Shown: positions 1 through 8,100 of the stretch, one piece after another
How positions within the stretch are numbered: position 1 is the first letter of the stretch
How the letters are laid out: each line of letters starts with the position of its first letter
Assembly (NCBI GenBank): GCA_035620555.1
Contig: DASPGQ010000717.1
Span: 1-37,454 of the forward strand
Direction of reading: 5' to 3'
Length of the DNA stretch: 37,454 bases
DNA from: Vicinamibacteria bacterium
Lineage (GTDB): Bacteria; Acidobacteriota; Vicinamibacteria; Marinacidobacterales; SMYC01
Translations under genes and position numbers: made by a program
Notes under the pieces: generated by a model
What the model was told of the DNA's origin: nothing
What the model saw: only the letters and a program-made list of their open reading frames with translations
Databases searched by the model: none

Positions 1-759
1 CCGATCTAGCGCGTTGCCGACGTTGTCGCCGAGCGGTTGCGACATGTCGGTCAGGAGCGCCACGGCTTTCTTGCCCATCTTCCCCATGGTGTCGAGGAGC
101 ATCCGTCCGAGGAGCCTCGCACGCTCCTCCGTCTTCATGAACGCGCCACTGCCCGTCTTGACATCGAGGACGAGACCGTCGATGCCTTCCGCGAGCTTCT
201 TCGACAGAATGCTTCCGGTGATGAGCGGGAGACTTTCTACCGTCGAGGTCGCGTCCCTCAGCTCGTAGAGCTTCCGGTCGGCGGGAGCAACGTCCTTTGT
301 TGGACCCACCATGGCGACGCCGATTTTGCGCACCGCGGCTCGGAATCGCTCCAGATCGAGCCGGACGTCGAAGCCGGGAATGGACTCGAGCTTGTCGAGA
401 GTGCCGCCGGTGTGCCCGAGCCCGCGACCGGAGAGCATCGGAACCACCACGCCGGCGGAAGCCGCGATGGGAGCGACGATGAGCGAAACTTTGTCACCGA
501 CCCCGCCGGTGCTGTGCTTGTCGATCTTGGCGCCGGGAACGTCGCCGAAGTCCATGACCGAGCCACTCAGAAGCATCGAGCGGGTGAGGCAAAGCGTTTC
601 CTCGTCGCTCATGCCCTTCAGATAGACGGCCATCAAGAATGCCGCGATTTGATAGTCGGGCACCTCGCCCGATACCGCTCCCTGTACGAAGAAATCGATC
701 TCATCGGGCTCGAGCTTCTTCCCGTCGCGCTTACGCCTCAGGATATCGACCGCTCTCAT
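1..759 (-). CDS. deoA: Pyrimidine-nucleoside (thymidine) phosphorylase, N-terminal part, cut by window edge
   Basis: The enzyme splits thymidine or uridine with phosphate into free base and (deoxy)ribose-1-phosphate, for nucleoside salvage in the cytoplasm. The reverse strand reads without stops from ATG at 759 to the window edge, giving 253 codons of a family usually about 430-440 aa. The start MRAVDILRRKRDGK is typical of the family. The phosphate-binding stretch KIDKHSTGGVGDK lies near residue 80, followed by SGRGLGHTGGTLDKLE and later DVKTGSGAFMK, all strongly conserved. The C-terminal domain lies outside the window. No Shine-Dalgarno sequence precedes the ATG. The gene is divergent from upp, another pyrimidine-salvage gene, across 39 bp. 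Whether it prefers thymidine or uridine cannot be read from this fragment; pdp is an equally good name. Confidence 0.93.
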   Translation of the reverse strand, partial: MRAVDILRRKRDGKKLEPDEIDFFVQGAVSGEVPDYQIAAFLMAVYLKGMSDEETLCLTRSMLLSGSVMDFGDVPGAKIDKHSTGGVGDKVSLIVAPIAASAGVVVPMLSGRGLGHTGGTLDKLESIPGFDVRLDLERFRAAVRKIGVAMVGPTKDVAPADRKLYELRDATSTVESLPLITGSILSKKLAEGIDGLVLDVKTGSGAFMKTEERARLLGRMLLDTMGKMGKKAVALLTDMSQPLGDNVGNALDR

Positions 760-764
760 CGTGA

Positions 765-784
765 AAGGATTATGATGATAGCAA
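765..784. promoter_or_regulatory. Possible back-to-back promoters between deoA and upp
   Basis: The two divergent start codons are only 39 bp apart. The plus strand shows TATGAT at 771-776, and an overlapping CATAAT reads on the minus strand; both resemble -10 hexamers. No good -35 hexamer is seen on either side. If real, the upp leader would be about 15 nt with its AGAGG ribosome binding site, and the deoA transcript would be nearly leaderless. This is an inference from motifs only. Confidence 0.3.
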
Positions 785-798
785 GAAAGAGGTTTTCA

Positions 799-1425
799 GT
801 GACCATCCACGTCGTAGAACACCCACTGGTGGACGACGTTCTCGCCGCCCTGCGTGACGAGACGACGCCTCCCTCAAGGTTTCGTCTCTTGACGAAGCAG
901 ATCACGATGCTCGTCGCCGTAGAGGCCACCGCAGACCTGCCGGTTCGCCGTGAGAGGGTCCGAACGCCCCTCGAGGAGGCCGAGGTCCGCCGACTGGCGG
1001 CAGACATCGTTCTCGTGCCCATCTTGCGCGCCGGACTGGGAATGCTGGACGTCATGCTTCAGCTGTTGCCGAACGCTACCGTCGGGCACGTCGGGCTGGA
1101 GCGCGACGAAGAGACCGCCGTCGCCCGGGAGTACTATCGCAAGCTTCCGCCGCTTCAGGAACGAATCGTCCTGATCCTCGACCCCATGTTGGCAACCGGG
1201 GGATCGGCGAGGGCGGCGATCGGCCTTCTCGACGAGCACGGTGCCAAAGACGTAAGACTCCTCTCGATCGTCGCCGCTCCCGAGGGGATCGACCTTCTCG
1301 CCACACACTGTCCCAATGTGTCCATCTACACCGCCGCCGTCGATCGAGGCTTGAACGATCAGAAATTCATCCTGCCGGGTCTGGGAGATTTCGGCGATCG
1401 CCTCTACGGCACTCAATTCGGCTAG
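799..1425 (+). CDS. upp: Uracil phosphoribosyltransferase
   Basis: The enzyme makes UMP from uracil and PRPP in pyrimidine salvage. The PRPP-binding loop appears as LILDPMLATGGSARAAI, and the C-terminal uracil-binding region as FILPGLGDFGDRLYGT. Both are hallmarks of Upp. The frame is open far upstream, but that part is antisense to deoA. GTG at 799 is preferred: it has AAGAGG a few bases upstream and gives 208 aa, the same length as E. coli Upp. ATG codons at 772 and 775 would add nine or eight residues. Its divergent pairing with a nucleoside phosphorylase makes a small salvage locus, since the phosphorylase releases the base that Upp recaptures. Confidence 0.95.
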   Translation: MTIHVVEHPLVDDVLAALRDETTPPSRFRLLTKQITMLVAVEATADLPVRRERVRTPLEEAEVRRLAADIVLVPILRAGLGMLDVMLQLLPNATVGHVGLERDEETAVAREYYRKLPPLQERIVLILDPMLATGGSARAAIGLLDEHGAKDVRLLSIVAAPEGIDLLATHCPNVSIYTAAVDRGLNDQKFILPGLGDFGDRLYGTQFG

Positions 1426-1437
1426 AATCGACGAGAC

Positions 1438-1836
1438 ATGGATACTCGAGAAATCTCCCGAACGGGGCAGGGGCTGGCGGCGATACCGATTTCCGCTTCG
1501 GCTTGGCTCGTGCCCGGTCTCGGTCATTTGATGTTGGGCAAGCGCGGTCGTGGATTCACGTTCTTCACCGTGATCGTCGGCCTCTTTGTCATGGGACTCC
1601 ATATGCACGGTGAGCTCTTCGCCCTCGACGCCGGGGAGCCGTTGACGTTGCTCGCCGGACTCGCCGAGATTGGCGTCGGCTTGCCGTACTTCGCCGCCAA
1701 GCTCCTCGGTGCTGGGGCCGGTGAGGTGACCTCCCGGACGTACGAATACGGCTACACGTTTCTCATCGTGTCCGGGTTATTGAACGCGCTCGTGGTGCTC
1801 GATGCTTACGACATCGCCATGGGGAGAAAAGATTGA
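1438..1836 (+). CDS. DUF6677-like integral membrane protein, function unknown
   Basis: This 132-aa protein is hydrophobic, with about three to four predicted membrane segments. Near the N-terminus is SAWLVPGLGHLMLGKRGRG, a motif seen in small membrane proteins of the DUF6677 type. The C-terminus has FLIVSGLLNALVVLDAYDIA. I recognise the pattern from Acidobacteria-like genomes, but the function is not known to me. It starts 12 bp after upp, and its stop overlaps the TTG of the next small ORF, so the two are probably translated together. The family name is from memory and should be treated as likely rather than certain. Confidence 0.75.
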   Translation: MDTREISRTGQGLAAIPISASAWLVPGLGHLMLGKRGRGFTFFTVIVGLFVMGLHMHGELFALDAGEPLTLLAGLAEIGVGLPYFAAKLLGAGAGEVTSRTYEYGYTFLIVSGLLNALVVLDAYDIAMGRKD

Positions 1837-2006
1837 CGAGCCACTTTCTAATATTGAGTGTATTCGCCTTCGGAGTTTCCGTCGGGTTCGCCCTTCTGAT
1901 GCGGGAGACCCCCAGCGAGCAGATCCGTTTCGGGATATTCGCGTTTCTGTGTTTCCTCGGTTCCGCGTTTCTCCTCGGATGGCTCATGTACCCTTTTCCA
2001 TCTTGA
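1833..2006 (+). CDS. 57-aa membrane micro-protein, function unknown
   Basis: A TTG at 1833 overlaps the stop of the upstream gene (TTGA) and is preceded by GGGGAG about seven bases away. The 57-codon frame has two hydrophobic stretches: FLILSVFAFGVSVGFALLM, and FAFLCFLGSAFLLGWLM near the end. Between them is a short charged loop (RETPSEQIRFG). This fits a two-helix hairpin in the inner membrane. It fills the gap between the DUF6677-like gene and the VanZ-like gene. Its end overlaps the ATG candidate of the VanZ gene by 28 bp, or exactly abuts the TTG candidate at 2003. I do not recognise the family. Confidence 0.6.
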   Translation: MTSHFLILSVFAFGVSVGFALLMRETPSEQIRFGIFAFLCFLGSAFLLGWLMYPFPS

Positions 2007-2425
2007 ACTTGCTACGCTATTACGGGCCGCTGCTCCTTTTCATGGTTTTGATCTTCTGGACGTCGTCGAGGAGCCAGCCGCCGCTACCCATCGAGGCGCC
2101 GGACTACGTCCTTCACGCGGGCACGTTCTTCATTCTCGCCTTGCTCGCATCACGGGCTTTTGCCTTCGGCCTTGCCAAGCCCGCAGCGACGTGGAAGCTG
2201 TGGGCGGCGCTCGCCGTCTCGATATTGTTCGGACTCAGCGATGAATGGCACCAGTCCTACGTTCCCGGCCGCCACGTGAGCCTCAGAGACGTGGCTGCCG
2301 ACAGCATCGGCGCGCTGCTCGCGGTCTCCGGCGTCGCGCTATTGTGGAAAACACGAGGCGCCTCGAAGTCGTCCGCGGCGGCGACGATGGAGGCGAACGC
2401 GGGAGGGAGAAGGGACGTTGACTGA
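1979..2425 (+). CDS. VanZ-like family membrane protein
   Basis: The protein has about four membrane helices and the VanZ-family signatures. These are APDYVLHAGTFFILALLAS in the first half and GLSDEWHQSYVPGRHVSLRD with DSIGALLA in the second. VanZ itself gives low-level teicoplanin resistance, but most chromosomal relatives have no known role, so no resistance should be inferred. ATG at 1979 gives 148 aa. TTG at 2003, overlapping the previous stop, would give 140 aa and is nearly as plausible because the family starts just before the first helix. A still longer frame upstream is antisense or out of frame to the micro-protein and is rejected. The last codons overlap the thiolase start by 8 bp. 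Confidence 0.85.
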   Translation: MAHVPFSILNLLRYYGPLLLFMVLIFWTSSRSQPPLPIEAPDYVLHAGTFFILALLASRAFAFGLAKPAATWKLWAALAVSILFGLSDEWHQSYVPGRHVSLRDVAADSIGALLAVSGVALLWKTRGASKSSAAATMEANAGGRRDVD

Positions 2426-3602
2426 ATCCATATACATCCTCGGTGGTGCGCGAACGCCGATGGCCGAGTACGTGGGCGCGCTGAAGGATTTCACCGCAGT
2501 AGCACTCGGAGTCGTCGCGGCGAAGGAAGCGTTGCAGCGTTCGCGGATCGATCCCGAGGAGATCGAGCACGTCGTGATGGGCAACGCACAGCAGACATCG
2601 GCCGATTCGATCTACGGGGCGCGGCACGTCGGTTTGAAAGCGGGCATCCCCGATGAAGTGCCCGCGCTCACCGTCAACCGACTCTGTGGATCCGGGATTC
2701 AGTCGGTCGTCTCCGCGGCGCATCTCATGCGTGCCGGAGAGGCGCGCCTCACCCTTGCCGGCGGAATGGAATCGATGAGCCAGGCCCCCTTCGTCGTGAG
2801 AGGCGCCCGTGAGGGACTTCGGCTCGGCAGTGGCAGGCTCGAGGATTCCCTGATGGCGGCGCTTCTCGATTCGCAGTGCAATCTGTACATGGCGAACACC
2901 GCCGAGCTCCTCGCCTCGCGCTATGGCATCACCCGGGAAGCCTCGGACGAATATGCGCTTCGCAGCCAACGGGCCGCCGAGGCGGCTTACCGAGCGGGCA
3001 AGCTCCAGGAGGAGATCGTTCCCGTGGAGGTGCCGGCCAAGAACGGATCGACGTTCTTTTCCGAGGACGATCACCGCCGCCCCCAGACGACCCTCGAAGC
3101 TCTCGCCAAGCTTCGGCCCGCGTTTGGCAAGGACGGGATGGTGACGGGCGGAAATGCCAGCGGGATCGTGGACGGCGGGGCAGCCCTCGTTCTCGCGACC
3201 GAGGGCCTGGTGAAGGAAAGACAGCTCAGCCCGATGGGCCGGGTCGTGAGCTGGGCCTATGCGGGAGTTCCTCCGGAGATCATGGGCATCGGTCCGGCGC
3301 CGGCAACGCGGGAGGCTCTCGGGAGAGCGGGTCTCGCGCTCTCGGATATGGACCGAATCGAGGTGAACGAAGCATTCGCACCCCAGTATCTGGCGGTCGA
3401 GAAGGAGCTCGGACTCGACCGCGACAAGACGAACGTGAACGGAGGAGCCATCGCGCTGGGTCATCCGCTCGGGGCGACGGGAACGCGACTTCTTCTCACC
3501 CTTCTCCACGAATTGCGACGAGAAAAGCTTCGCTACGGGCTCGCCACCGCCTGCATCGGCGGCGGACAGGGCATCGCAATGATCGTCGAACGAGCAGGGT
3601 GA
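2418..3602 (+). CDS. Acetyl-CoA C-acyltransferase (thiolase)
   Basis: Thiolases condense or cleave acyl-CoA and acetyl-CoA through a cysteine-bound intermediate. At 394 aa the protein matches the thiolase II family. The catalytic set is intact: Cys90 in NRLCGSG, His349 in ALGHPLGATG and Cys379 in CIGGGQG, almost the same numbering as the Zoogloea enzyme (89/348/378). The TTG start at 2418 follows a purine-rich GGGAGGGAGAAGGG tract and overlaps the VanZ-like gene. An enoyl-CoA hydratase follows 33 bp later, pointing to beta-oxidation or a related short-chain acyl-CoA pathway. Chain-length preference (AtoB/PhaA-like or FadA-like) cannot be told from sequence by eye. Confidence 0.94.
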   Translation: MTESIYILGGARTPMAEYVGALKDFTAVALGVVAAKEALQRSRIDPEEIEHVVMGNAQQTSADSIYGARHVGLKAGIPDEVPALTVNRLCGSGIQSVVSAAHLMRAGEARLTLAGGMESMSQAPFVVRGAREGLRLGSGRLEDSLMAALLDSQCNLYMANTAELLASRYGITREASDEYALRSQRAAEAAYRAGKLQEEIVPVEVPAKNGSTFFSEDDHRRPQTTLEALAKLRPAFGKDGMVTGGNASGIVDGGAALVLATEGLVKERQLSPMGRVVSWAYAGVPPEIMGIGPAPATREALGRAGLALSDMDRIEVNEAFAPQYLAVEKELGLDRDKTNVNGGAIALGHPLGATGTRLLLTLLHELRREKLRYGLATACIGGGQGIAMIVERAG

Positions 3603-3635
3603 TGACGAGAGCAACCCACACTCAGGGGGCCTGAG

Positions 3636-4421
3636 ATGCCAGACCACGAGAATCTGAAGATCTCACAGGACGGCAGTGTCGCCGTGGTCGCGGTGAACCG
3701 GCCGAAAAAGCTGAACGCAATGAACGGTGCTACCCTCGACGAGCTCGAGGCGGCCTTCGACCGGCTGGGCGGCGATGAGTCAACGCGCGCGGTGATCGTT
3801 ACCGGAGTCGGCGAGAAGGCGTTCGTTGCCGGAGCCGATATCGGCGAGCTCGCGAAGTTGGGCCCGACGAGCGGGAGAGAGGCTTCGCTACGGGGCCAGA
3901 CTGTGTTCGGCAAGATCGAGCGCCTGGGTAAGCCCGTCGTGGCGGCGATCAATGGCTATGCCCTCGGGGGAGGGCTCGAGCTCGCACTTGCCTGTCATCT
4001 TCGCGTGGCGGTCTCCGGTGCAAGGCTCGGTCTTCCCGAGGTCAAGCTCGGCGCAATCCCGGGTTACGGGGGCACCCAGCGGCTGGCGCGACTGGTGGGT
4101 CGGGGCAGGGCGTTGGAGATGATCCTGACGGGCGAGCCCGTGGGGGCGGAGGAGGCCTATCGCATCGGTCTCGTGAACCGGGTCACGAGCTCCGAAAAGC
4201 TGCTCGACGATACCCGAGACCTCGTTGGCAAGATCCTGGAGAACGGCCCGCTCGCGCTCGAGTACGCGCTCGCAGCCGTGGGCGAAGGTCTCGAGACGGA
4301 TCAAGATCGGGGATTGCTCCTGGAATCCACGCTCTTCGGGATCCTCTGCGGCAGCCAGGACCTGAAGGAGGGAATGAACGCTTTCCTCGAGAAGCGACGC
4401 GCCGGATTCACCGGCAAGTAA
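3636..4421 (+). CDS. Enoyl-CoA hydratase/isomerase (crotonase family)
   Basis: This 261-aa crotonase-fold enzyme adds water across the double bond of 2-enoyl-CoA. The oxyanion-hole motif AFVAGADIGEL and the two catalytic glutamates are present. One glutamate is in GYALGGGLELALAC, the other in LGLPEVKLGAIPGYGGTQRL, which match Glu144 and Glu164 of rat mitochondrial hydratase. Both acids being present argues for a true hydratase rather than another crotonase reaction. The gene follows the thiolase and precedes ribH by 3 bp. It may work with the thiolase in fatty-acid oxidation; a matching hydroxyacyl-CoA dehydrogenase is not in the window. Confidence 0.93.
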   Translation: MPDHENLKISQDGSVAVVAVNRPKKLNAMNGATLDELEAAFDRLGGDESTRAVIVTGVGEKAFVAGADIGELAKLGPTSGREASLRGQTVFGKIERLGKPVVAAINGYALGGGLELALACHLRVAVSGARLGLPEVKLGAIPGYGGTQRLARLVGRGRALEMILTGEPVGAEEAYRIGLVNRVTSSEKLLDDTRDLVGKILENGPLALEYALAAVGEGLETDQDRGLLLESTLFGILCGSQDLKEGMNAFLEKRRAGFTGK

Positions 4422-4424
4422 GCC

Positions 4425-4895
4425 ATGCCGAAGATCTGGGAGGGCAAGTCGAGCGGCCGGGGAGTGCGCTTCGCCGTCGTCATGAGCCGGTTCAACAGCA
4501 CGGTGACCGACAAGCTGCTCGAGGGGGCGGTCGCGGCTCTGCGCCGCTGCTCGGTGGCGGACGAGGATGTGGAGATCGTCCGGGTCCCGGGCGCGTTCGA
4601 GATTCCGATCGCCGCGAGGAAGCTGGCGGCGACCGGGCGTTTCGCTGCCGTCGTTTGTCTCGGAGCCATCATCAGAGGCGGGACACCACATTGGCACTAT
4701 CTCTGTCATGCCGTAACCGAAGGGATCGTGAGGGCTTCGCTCGACGCCGACGTTCCGATGACGAACGGTGTCCTGACGACGGAGAGCCTGTCTCAAGCGG
4801 TGGAGCGCGCCGGCAAAGGGACGGACAACAAAGGCTACGACGCCGCGGTCGCCGCAGTCGAGATGGCGAGCCTCGTGAGGCAGCTCGGGGAATAA
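4425..4895 (+). CDS. ribH: 6,7-dimethyl-8-ribityllumazine synthase
   Basis: RibH makes the riboflavin precursor lumazine from 5-amino-6-ribitylaminouracil and dihydroxybutanone phosphate, as part of an icosahedral or pentameric shell. The 156-aa protein has the substrate-binding PGAFEIP, then CLGAIIRGGTPHWHYLC with the catalytic histidine (His89, matching His88 of B. subtilis). It also has PMTNGVLTTES, which lines the active site. The gene is 3 bp after the hydratase gene and 4 bp before nusB. The ribH-nusB pairing is very common in bacteria. Other riboflavin genes are not in the window, and no FMN riboswitch is seen upstream. Confidence 0.96.
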   Translation: MPKIWEGKSSGRGVRFAVVMSRFNSTVTDKLLEGAVAALRRCSVADEDVEIVRVPGAFEIPIAARKLAATGRFAAVVCLGAIIRGGTPHWHYLCHAVTEGIVRASLDADVPMTNGVLTTESLSQAVERAGKGTDNKGYDAAVAAVEMASLVRQLGE

Positions 4896-4899
4896 GCTG

Positions 4900-5322
4900 A
4901 TGGGCGCGAGACGTAAGGGGCGGGAGCTGGCTCTCCAGATGCTCTACCAATGGGAAGTCTCGAAGCAGCGTCCCGACGAAATCGCTCGATCCAGCGAGAG
5001 GCTCGCGCGATCGGGTGAACCGACGCGCGATTTCGCCGTCATGCTCTTCCAGAGTGCCGTGCGGCGCATCGAGGAGATCGATGCCCTGATCGCGGCGCAA
5101 TCGGCTCGCTGGCGGCTCGCGCGCATGGCGGCCGTCGACCGAAACATTCTCCGGCTTTCGGTGTGCGAGTTCATCGAGCTCGGGACCCCCAAGAACGTGG
5201 TGATCGACGAAGCGGTGGAGCTCGCGAAGCGCTACTCGTCGACGGAAGCGGCCGGTTTCGTCAACGGGGTGCTGGACGGGATCTTCACGCGCCTGTCGTG
5301 TGCGCAACCGTGCGAACCTTGA
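4900..5322 (+). CDS. nusB: Transcription antitermination factor NusB
   Basis: NusB binds boxA RNA with NusE (S10) and keeps RNA polymerase elongating through rRNA operons. The 140-aa protein has the family's N-terminal KGRELALQMLYQWE, the central MAAVDRNILRLSVCEF and the C-terminal VVIDEAVELAKRYSS followed by AGFVNGVLDGI. These are all diagnostic. The ATG at 4900 lies 4 bp after ribH, so the two are probably co-translated. The next gene, lysS, starts 3 bp after the stop. The organisation looks like one operon from about 1438 to 8778, although internal promoters cannot be excluded. Confidence 0.96.
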   Translation: MGARRKGRELALQMLYQWEVSKQRPDEIARSSERLARSGEPTRDFAVMLFQSAVRRIEEIDALIAAQSARWRLARMAAVDRNILRLSVCEFIELGTPKNVVIDEAVELAKRYSSTEAAGFVNGVLDGIFTRLSCAQPCEP

Positions 5323-5325
5323 CGC

Positions 5326-6840
5326 ATGTCGGTTGAAGAGAGAATCGAGGACGAAAGGCGCCAGAAGCGGGCGGCGATTCGCGGCCTGGGCGTCGAGACC
5401 TACCCCACTCGATTCGAGAGAACCCACACGGTATCCGAAGCGTCGAGAACGTTCGCGTCGAAATCCGCCGAGGAGCTGCAGCAGGCGCCGGTGCAGGTCC
5501 GCACCGCAGGTCGAATCGTCGGGGCGATCCGGAGCTTCGGCAAGGCGGGGTTCTGCCACCTGACTGACGGCACCGGTCGGCTCCAGGTGTACGTCCGTAA
5601 GGACACGGTCGTGGAGCCGGGATTCGAGGTCTATGAGCTTCTCGATACCGGCGACTTCATCGGAGTCGAAGGCCACCTCTTTCGCACCAAGACGAACGAG
5701 CTCACGCTCAAGGTCGAGAGCCTGGCGTTCCTGGCGAAAGCCCTCAAGCAGCTGCCGGAGAAGTGGCACGGTCTCACCGACGTCGAGTCCCGGTATCGGA
5801 TGCGTTACCTCGATCTCATCACCAACCCCGACTCCCGCGCAGTCTTCGAGACCCGAAGCCGCCTGGTCCGCGAGATTCGTTCCTTCTTCGACGAACGTGG
5901 GTATCTCGAAGTGGAGACCCCGATGCTGCAGACGATCGCGGGAGGGGCGACGGCGAGACCGTTCAAGACGTACCACAACGCGCTCGGCATGGATCTGTTC
6001 TTGAGGATCGCACCGGAGCTGTTCTTGAAGCGGCTCACGGTGGGCGGAATGGAGCGGGTCTACGAGATCAATCGTAACTTTCGCAACGAAGGGATCTCCA
6101 CGCGCCACAACCCCGAGTTCACCATGCTGGAGTTCTACGAAGCCTACAGCGATTTTCACGATATGATGGCGCTCACCGAGGATCTCTTTTCTGGCCTGCA
6201 GACCCGAGTTCGCGGCGGGTCTCCCCTCCGCTACGGCGAGCACGAGATCGACCTGACGCCGCCCTACCGGCGGGTGACCATGCTCGACGTGACCCGAGAG
6301 GGCATGGAGTTGCGCGGCATCGCCGCGGAGGCAGCGGACTTGAGGAGTCGCGACCGGATTCTGGATCTGGCACGCGAGCTTTCGCTCGGGCTCGACGACG
6401 ACGCCCCATGGGGGAAGCTCCTCGCCAAGCTCTTCGAGGAGTTCGCCGAGCCCAACTTGATTCAACCGACGTTCGTCGTCGACTATCCCGTCGAAGTCTC
6501 CCCTCTCTCCAAGAAGAAGCCCGACGATCCGACCCTGGTCGAACGTTTCGAGCTGTTCGTGGGAGGGCTCGAATGCGCCAACGGATTCAGTGAGCTGAAC
6601 GATCCCGACGACCAGCGCGCAAGGTTCGAGGGCCAGCTGAAGGAGCGCGCTCGAGGTGACCTCGAGGCTCACGTCATGGACGAGGACTACGTTCGCGCCC
6701 TCATGTTCGGCCTTCCGCCGACGGGTGGTGAAGGAATCGGGATCGATCGGCTGGCCATGCTCTTCACCGACTCGCATTCGATCCGGGACGTCATCTTGTT
6801 TCCCCATTTGAGACCCGAGGGTGGCCGGGAAACGAGCTGA
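5326..6840 (+). CDS. lysS: Lysyl-tRNA synthetase, class II
   Basis: The enzyme charges tRNA-Lys with lysine. At 504 aa it has the usual class II LysRS layout. An N-terminal OB-fold anticodon-binding domain (about residues 55-150) includes VGAIRSFGKAGFCHL. The catalytic core carries motif 2 around FRNEGISTRHNPEFTMLE and motif 3 GEGIGIDRLAMLFT near the end. The lysine-binding region ELNDPDDQRARF is also typical. Nothing is missing. ATG at 5326 follows nusB by 3 bp. The lipoprotein-release permease gene starts one base after the stop. Confidence 0.97.
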   Translation: MSVEERIEDERRQKRAAIRGLGVETYPTRFERTHTVSEASRTFASKSAEELQQAPVQVRTAGRIVGAIRSFGKAGFCHLTDGTGRLQVYVRKDTVVEPGFEVYELLDTGDFIGVEGHLFRTKTNELTLKVESLAFLAKALKQLPEKWHGLTDVESRYRMRYLDLITNPDSRAVFETRSRLVREIRSFFDERGYLEVETPMLQTIAGGATARPFKTYHNALGMDLFLRIAPELFLKRLTVGGMERVYEINRNFRNEGISTRHNPEFTMLEFYEAYSDFHDMMALTEDLFSGLQTRVRGGSPLRYGEHEIDLTPPYRRVTMLDVTREGMELRGIAAEAADLRSRDRILDLARELSLGLDDDAPWGKLLAKLFEEFAEPNLIQPTFVVDYPVEVSPLSKKKPDDPTLVERFELFVGGLECANGFSELNDPDDQRARFEGQLKERARGDLEAHVMDEDYVRALMFGLPPTGGEGIGIDRLAMLFTDSHSIRDVILFPHLRPEGGRETS

Positions 6841-6841
6841 C

Positions 6842-8083
6842 GTGCCCTACGAGCTCGCAATCGCCCTTCGGTACCTCGCGGCGCAGCGGCGCCAGCTCTT
6901 CATCTCGGTGATATCCACGATCTCGACGCTGGGCGTCGTCGTGGGGGTCATGATCCTGCTCATCGCGCTGGCGATCCTTACCGGCTTCCAGGGGGAGTGG
7001 CGCTCGCGGATTCTCGGCGCCGCCTCGCACCTGAACATCTATCGAGACGGTGGTGCGGCTTTCGAGGACTATCGCGAGGTGATCGGGCGGCTGGGTGCGC
7101 TCGGCGGCATCGAGGGGGCGGCACCGGTTCTCTATGGGAAGGCCCTCGTTTCCAGCGACACCGGTTCGGCACTCGTAAGCTTGAAGGGAATCGACCCCGA
7201 GCTCGAGCCGAGCGTGACCGAGTTCAGCGAGAGGATGTTCGCCGGGGATCTCATGGGGCTCGTGGCCAGGGACGGCGATGAGAACGGCGGCACGCCCGGG
7301 ATCGTGGTCGGCGACGAGCTCGCCATCACCCTTGGGGTGTTCACCGGCGACACCGTCCAGGTGACGTCTCCCGAAGGGCACCTCGCTCCCTTCGGTATGC
7401 TGCCACGAACGCGCCGGTTTCGCGTGGTTGGGATCTTTCGGCTCGGCCTTTACAACTACGATAGCTCCTGGGCCCTTCTGGCCCTTCCTGACGCCCAGCG
7501 CCTTCTGGGGGTAGGAGACGAAGTGCATTTCGTCGAATCGAAGGTGCGGGACATCTATGACGTCGAGAGGGTCGAGATCGAGGCGATGAGAGCCCTGGGA
7601 GAGGGCTACGGCTCGTTGAACTGGAAGGAGACCAACAGGAGTCTCTTCTCCGCTTTCTGGCTGGAGAAAATGGTGACCACCATCTTCGTCAGCTTCATCG
7701 TGGGGGTCGCTGCCCTCAATATCGTGGCCAGCCAGATCATGATCGTCATGAACAAGACCCGGGACATCGCCATTCTGCGCTCCATGGGCGCTACGGCGAA
7801 GAGCATTCGGTCGATCTTCATGCTGCAAGGCACCATCATCGGGGTGGTCGGAACGACGCTCGGCGCCATCCTGGGAGTGTCTACTTCGATGGTGCTCGAC
7901 CGCTATCGGCTGGTCAGTATTCCCGAGGACGTCTACCAGGTCGCCTACGTTCCCTTCACGTTGCTCTGGTCGGACTTCGCTCTCGTCGTGGCCGCGGCTC
8001 CGCTCATCTGTTTTCTCGCCACGATCTACCCCGCCCACCGCGCCTCTAGCCTGGTCATCGTCGATGCGCTGAGATTCGAGTGA
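6842..8083 (+). CDS. Lipoprotein-release ABC transporter permease (LolC/LolE/LolF type)
   Basis: Permeases of this type extract mature lipoproteins from the inner membrane and pass them to LolA for transport to the outer membrane. The 413-aa protein has one helix near residues 17-45, a large periplasmic domain, and three helices in the C-terminal third. It opens with VPYELAIALRYL, typical of LolC/E, and has the FtsX-like region NIVASQIMIVMNKTRDIAIL with RSMGATAKSI. GTG at 6842 is preferred; GTG at 6821 overlaps lysS and adds seven non-typical residues. Only one permease gene is present beside lolD, so it may act as a homodimer (LolF style) unless another copy lies elsewhere. Confidence 0.92.
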   Translation: MPYELAIALRYLAAQRRQLFISVISTISTLGVVVGVMILLIALAILTGFQGEWRSRILGAASHLNIYRDGGAAFEDYREVIGRLGALGGIEGAAPVLYGKALVSSDTGSALVSLKGIDPELEPSVTEFSERMFAGDLMGLVARDGDENGGTPGIVVGDELAITLGVFTGDTVQVTSPEGHLAPFGMLPRTRRFRVVGIFRLGLYNYDSSWALLALPDAQRLLGVGDEVHFVESKVRDIYDVERVEIEAMRALGEGYGSLNWKETNRSLFSAFWLEKMVTTIFVSFIVGVAALNIVASQIMIVMNKTRDIAILRSMGATAKSIRSIFMLQGTIIGVVGTTLGAILGVSTSMVLDRYRLVSIPEDVYQVAYVPFTLLWSDFALVVAAAPLICFLATIYPAHRASSLVIVDALRFE

Positions 8084-8100
8084 GAGAGACGCGGGGCCTG

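Noticed and set aside
37-798. N-terminal extension of upp by about 250 codons
   Set aside because: This part is antisense to deoA, and Upp proteins are about 208 aa, which matches the GTG at 799.
4672-6807. A 711-codon open frame on the minus strand
   Set aside because: It is antisense to ribH, nusB and lysS, which are certain. Long antisense frames are common in GC-rich genes, and the product has no recognisable domain.
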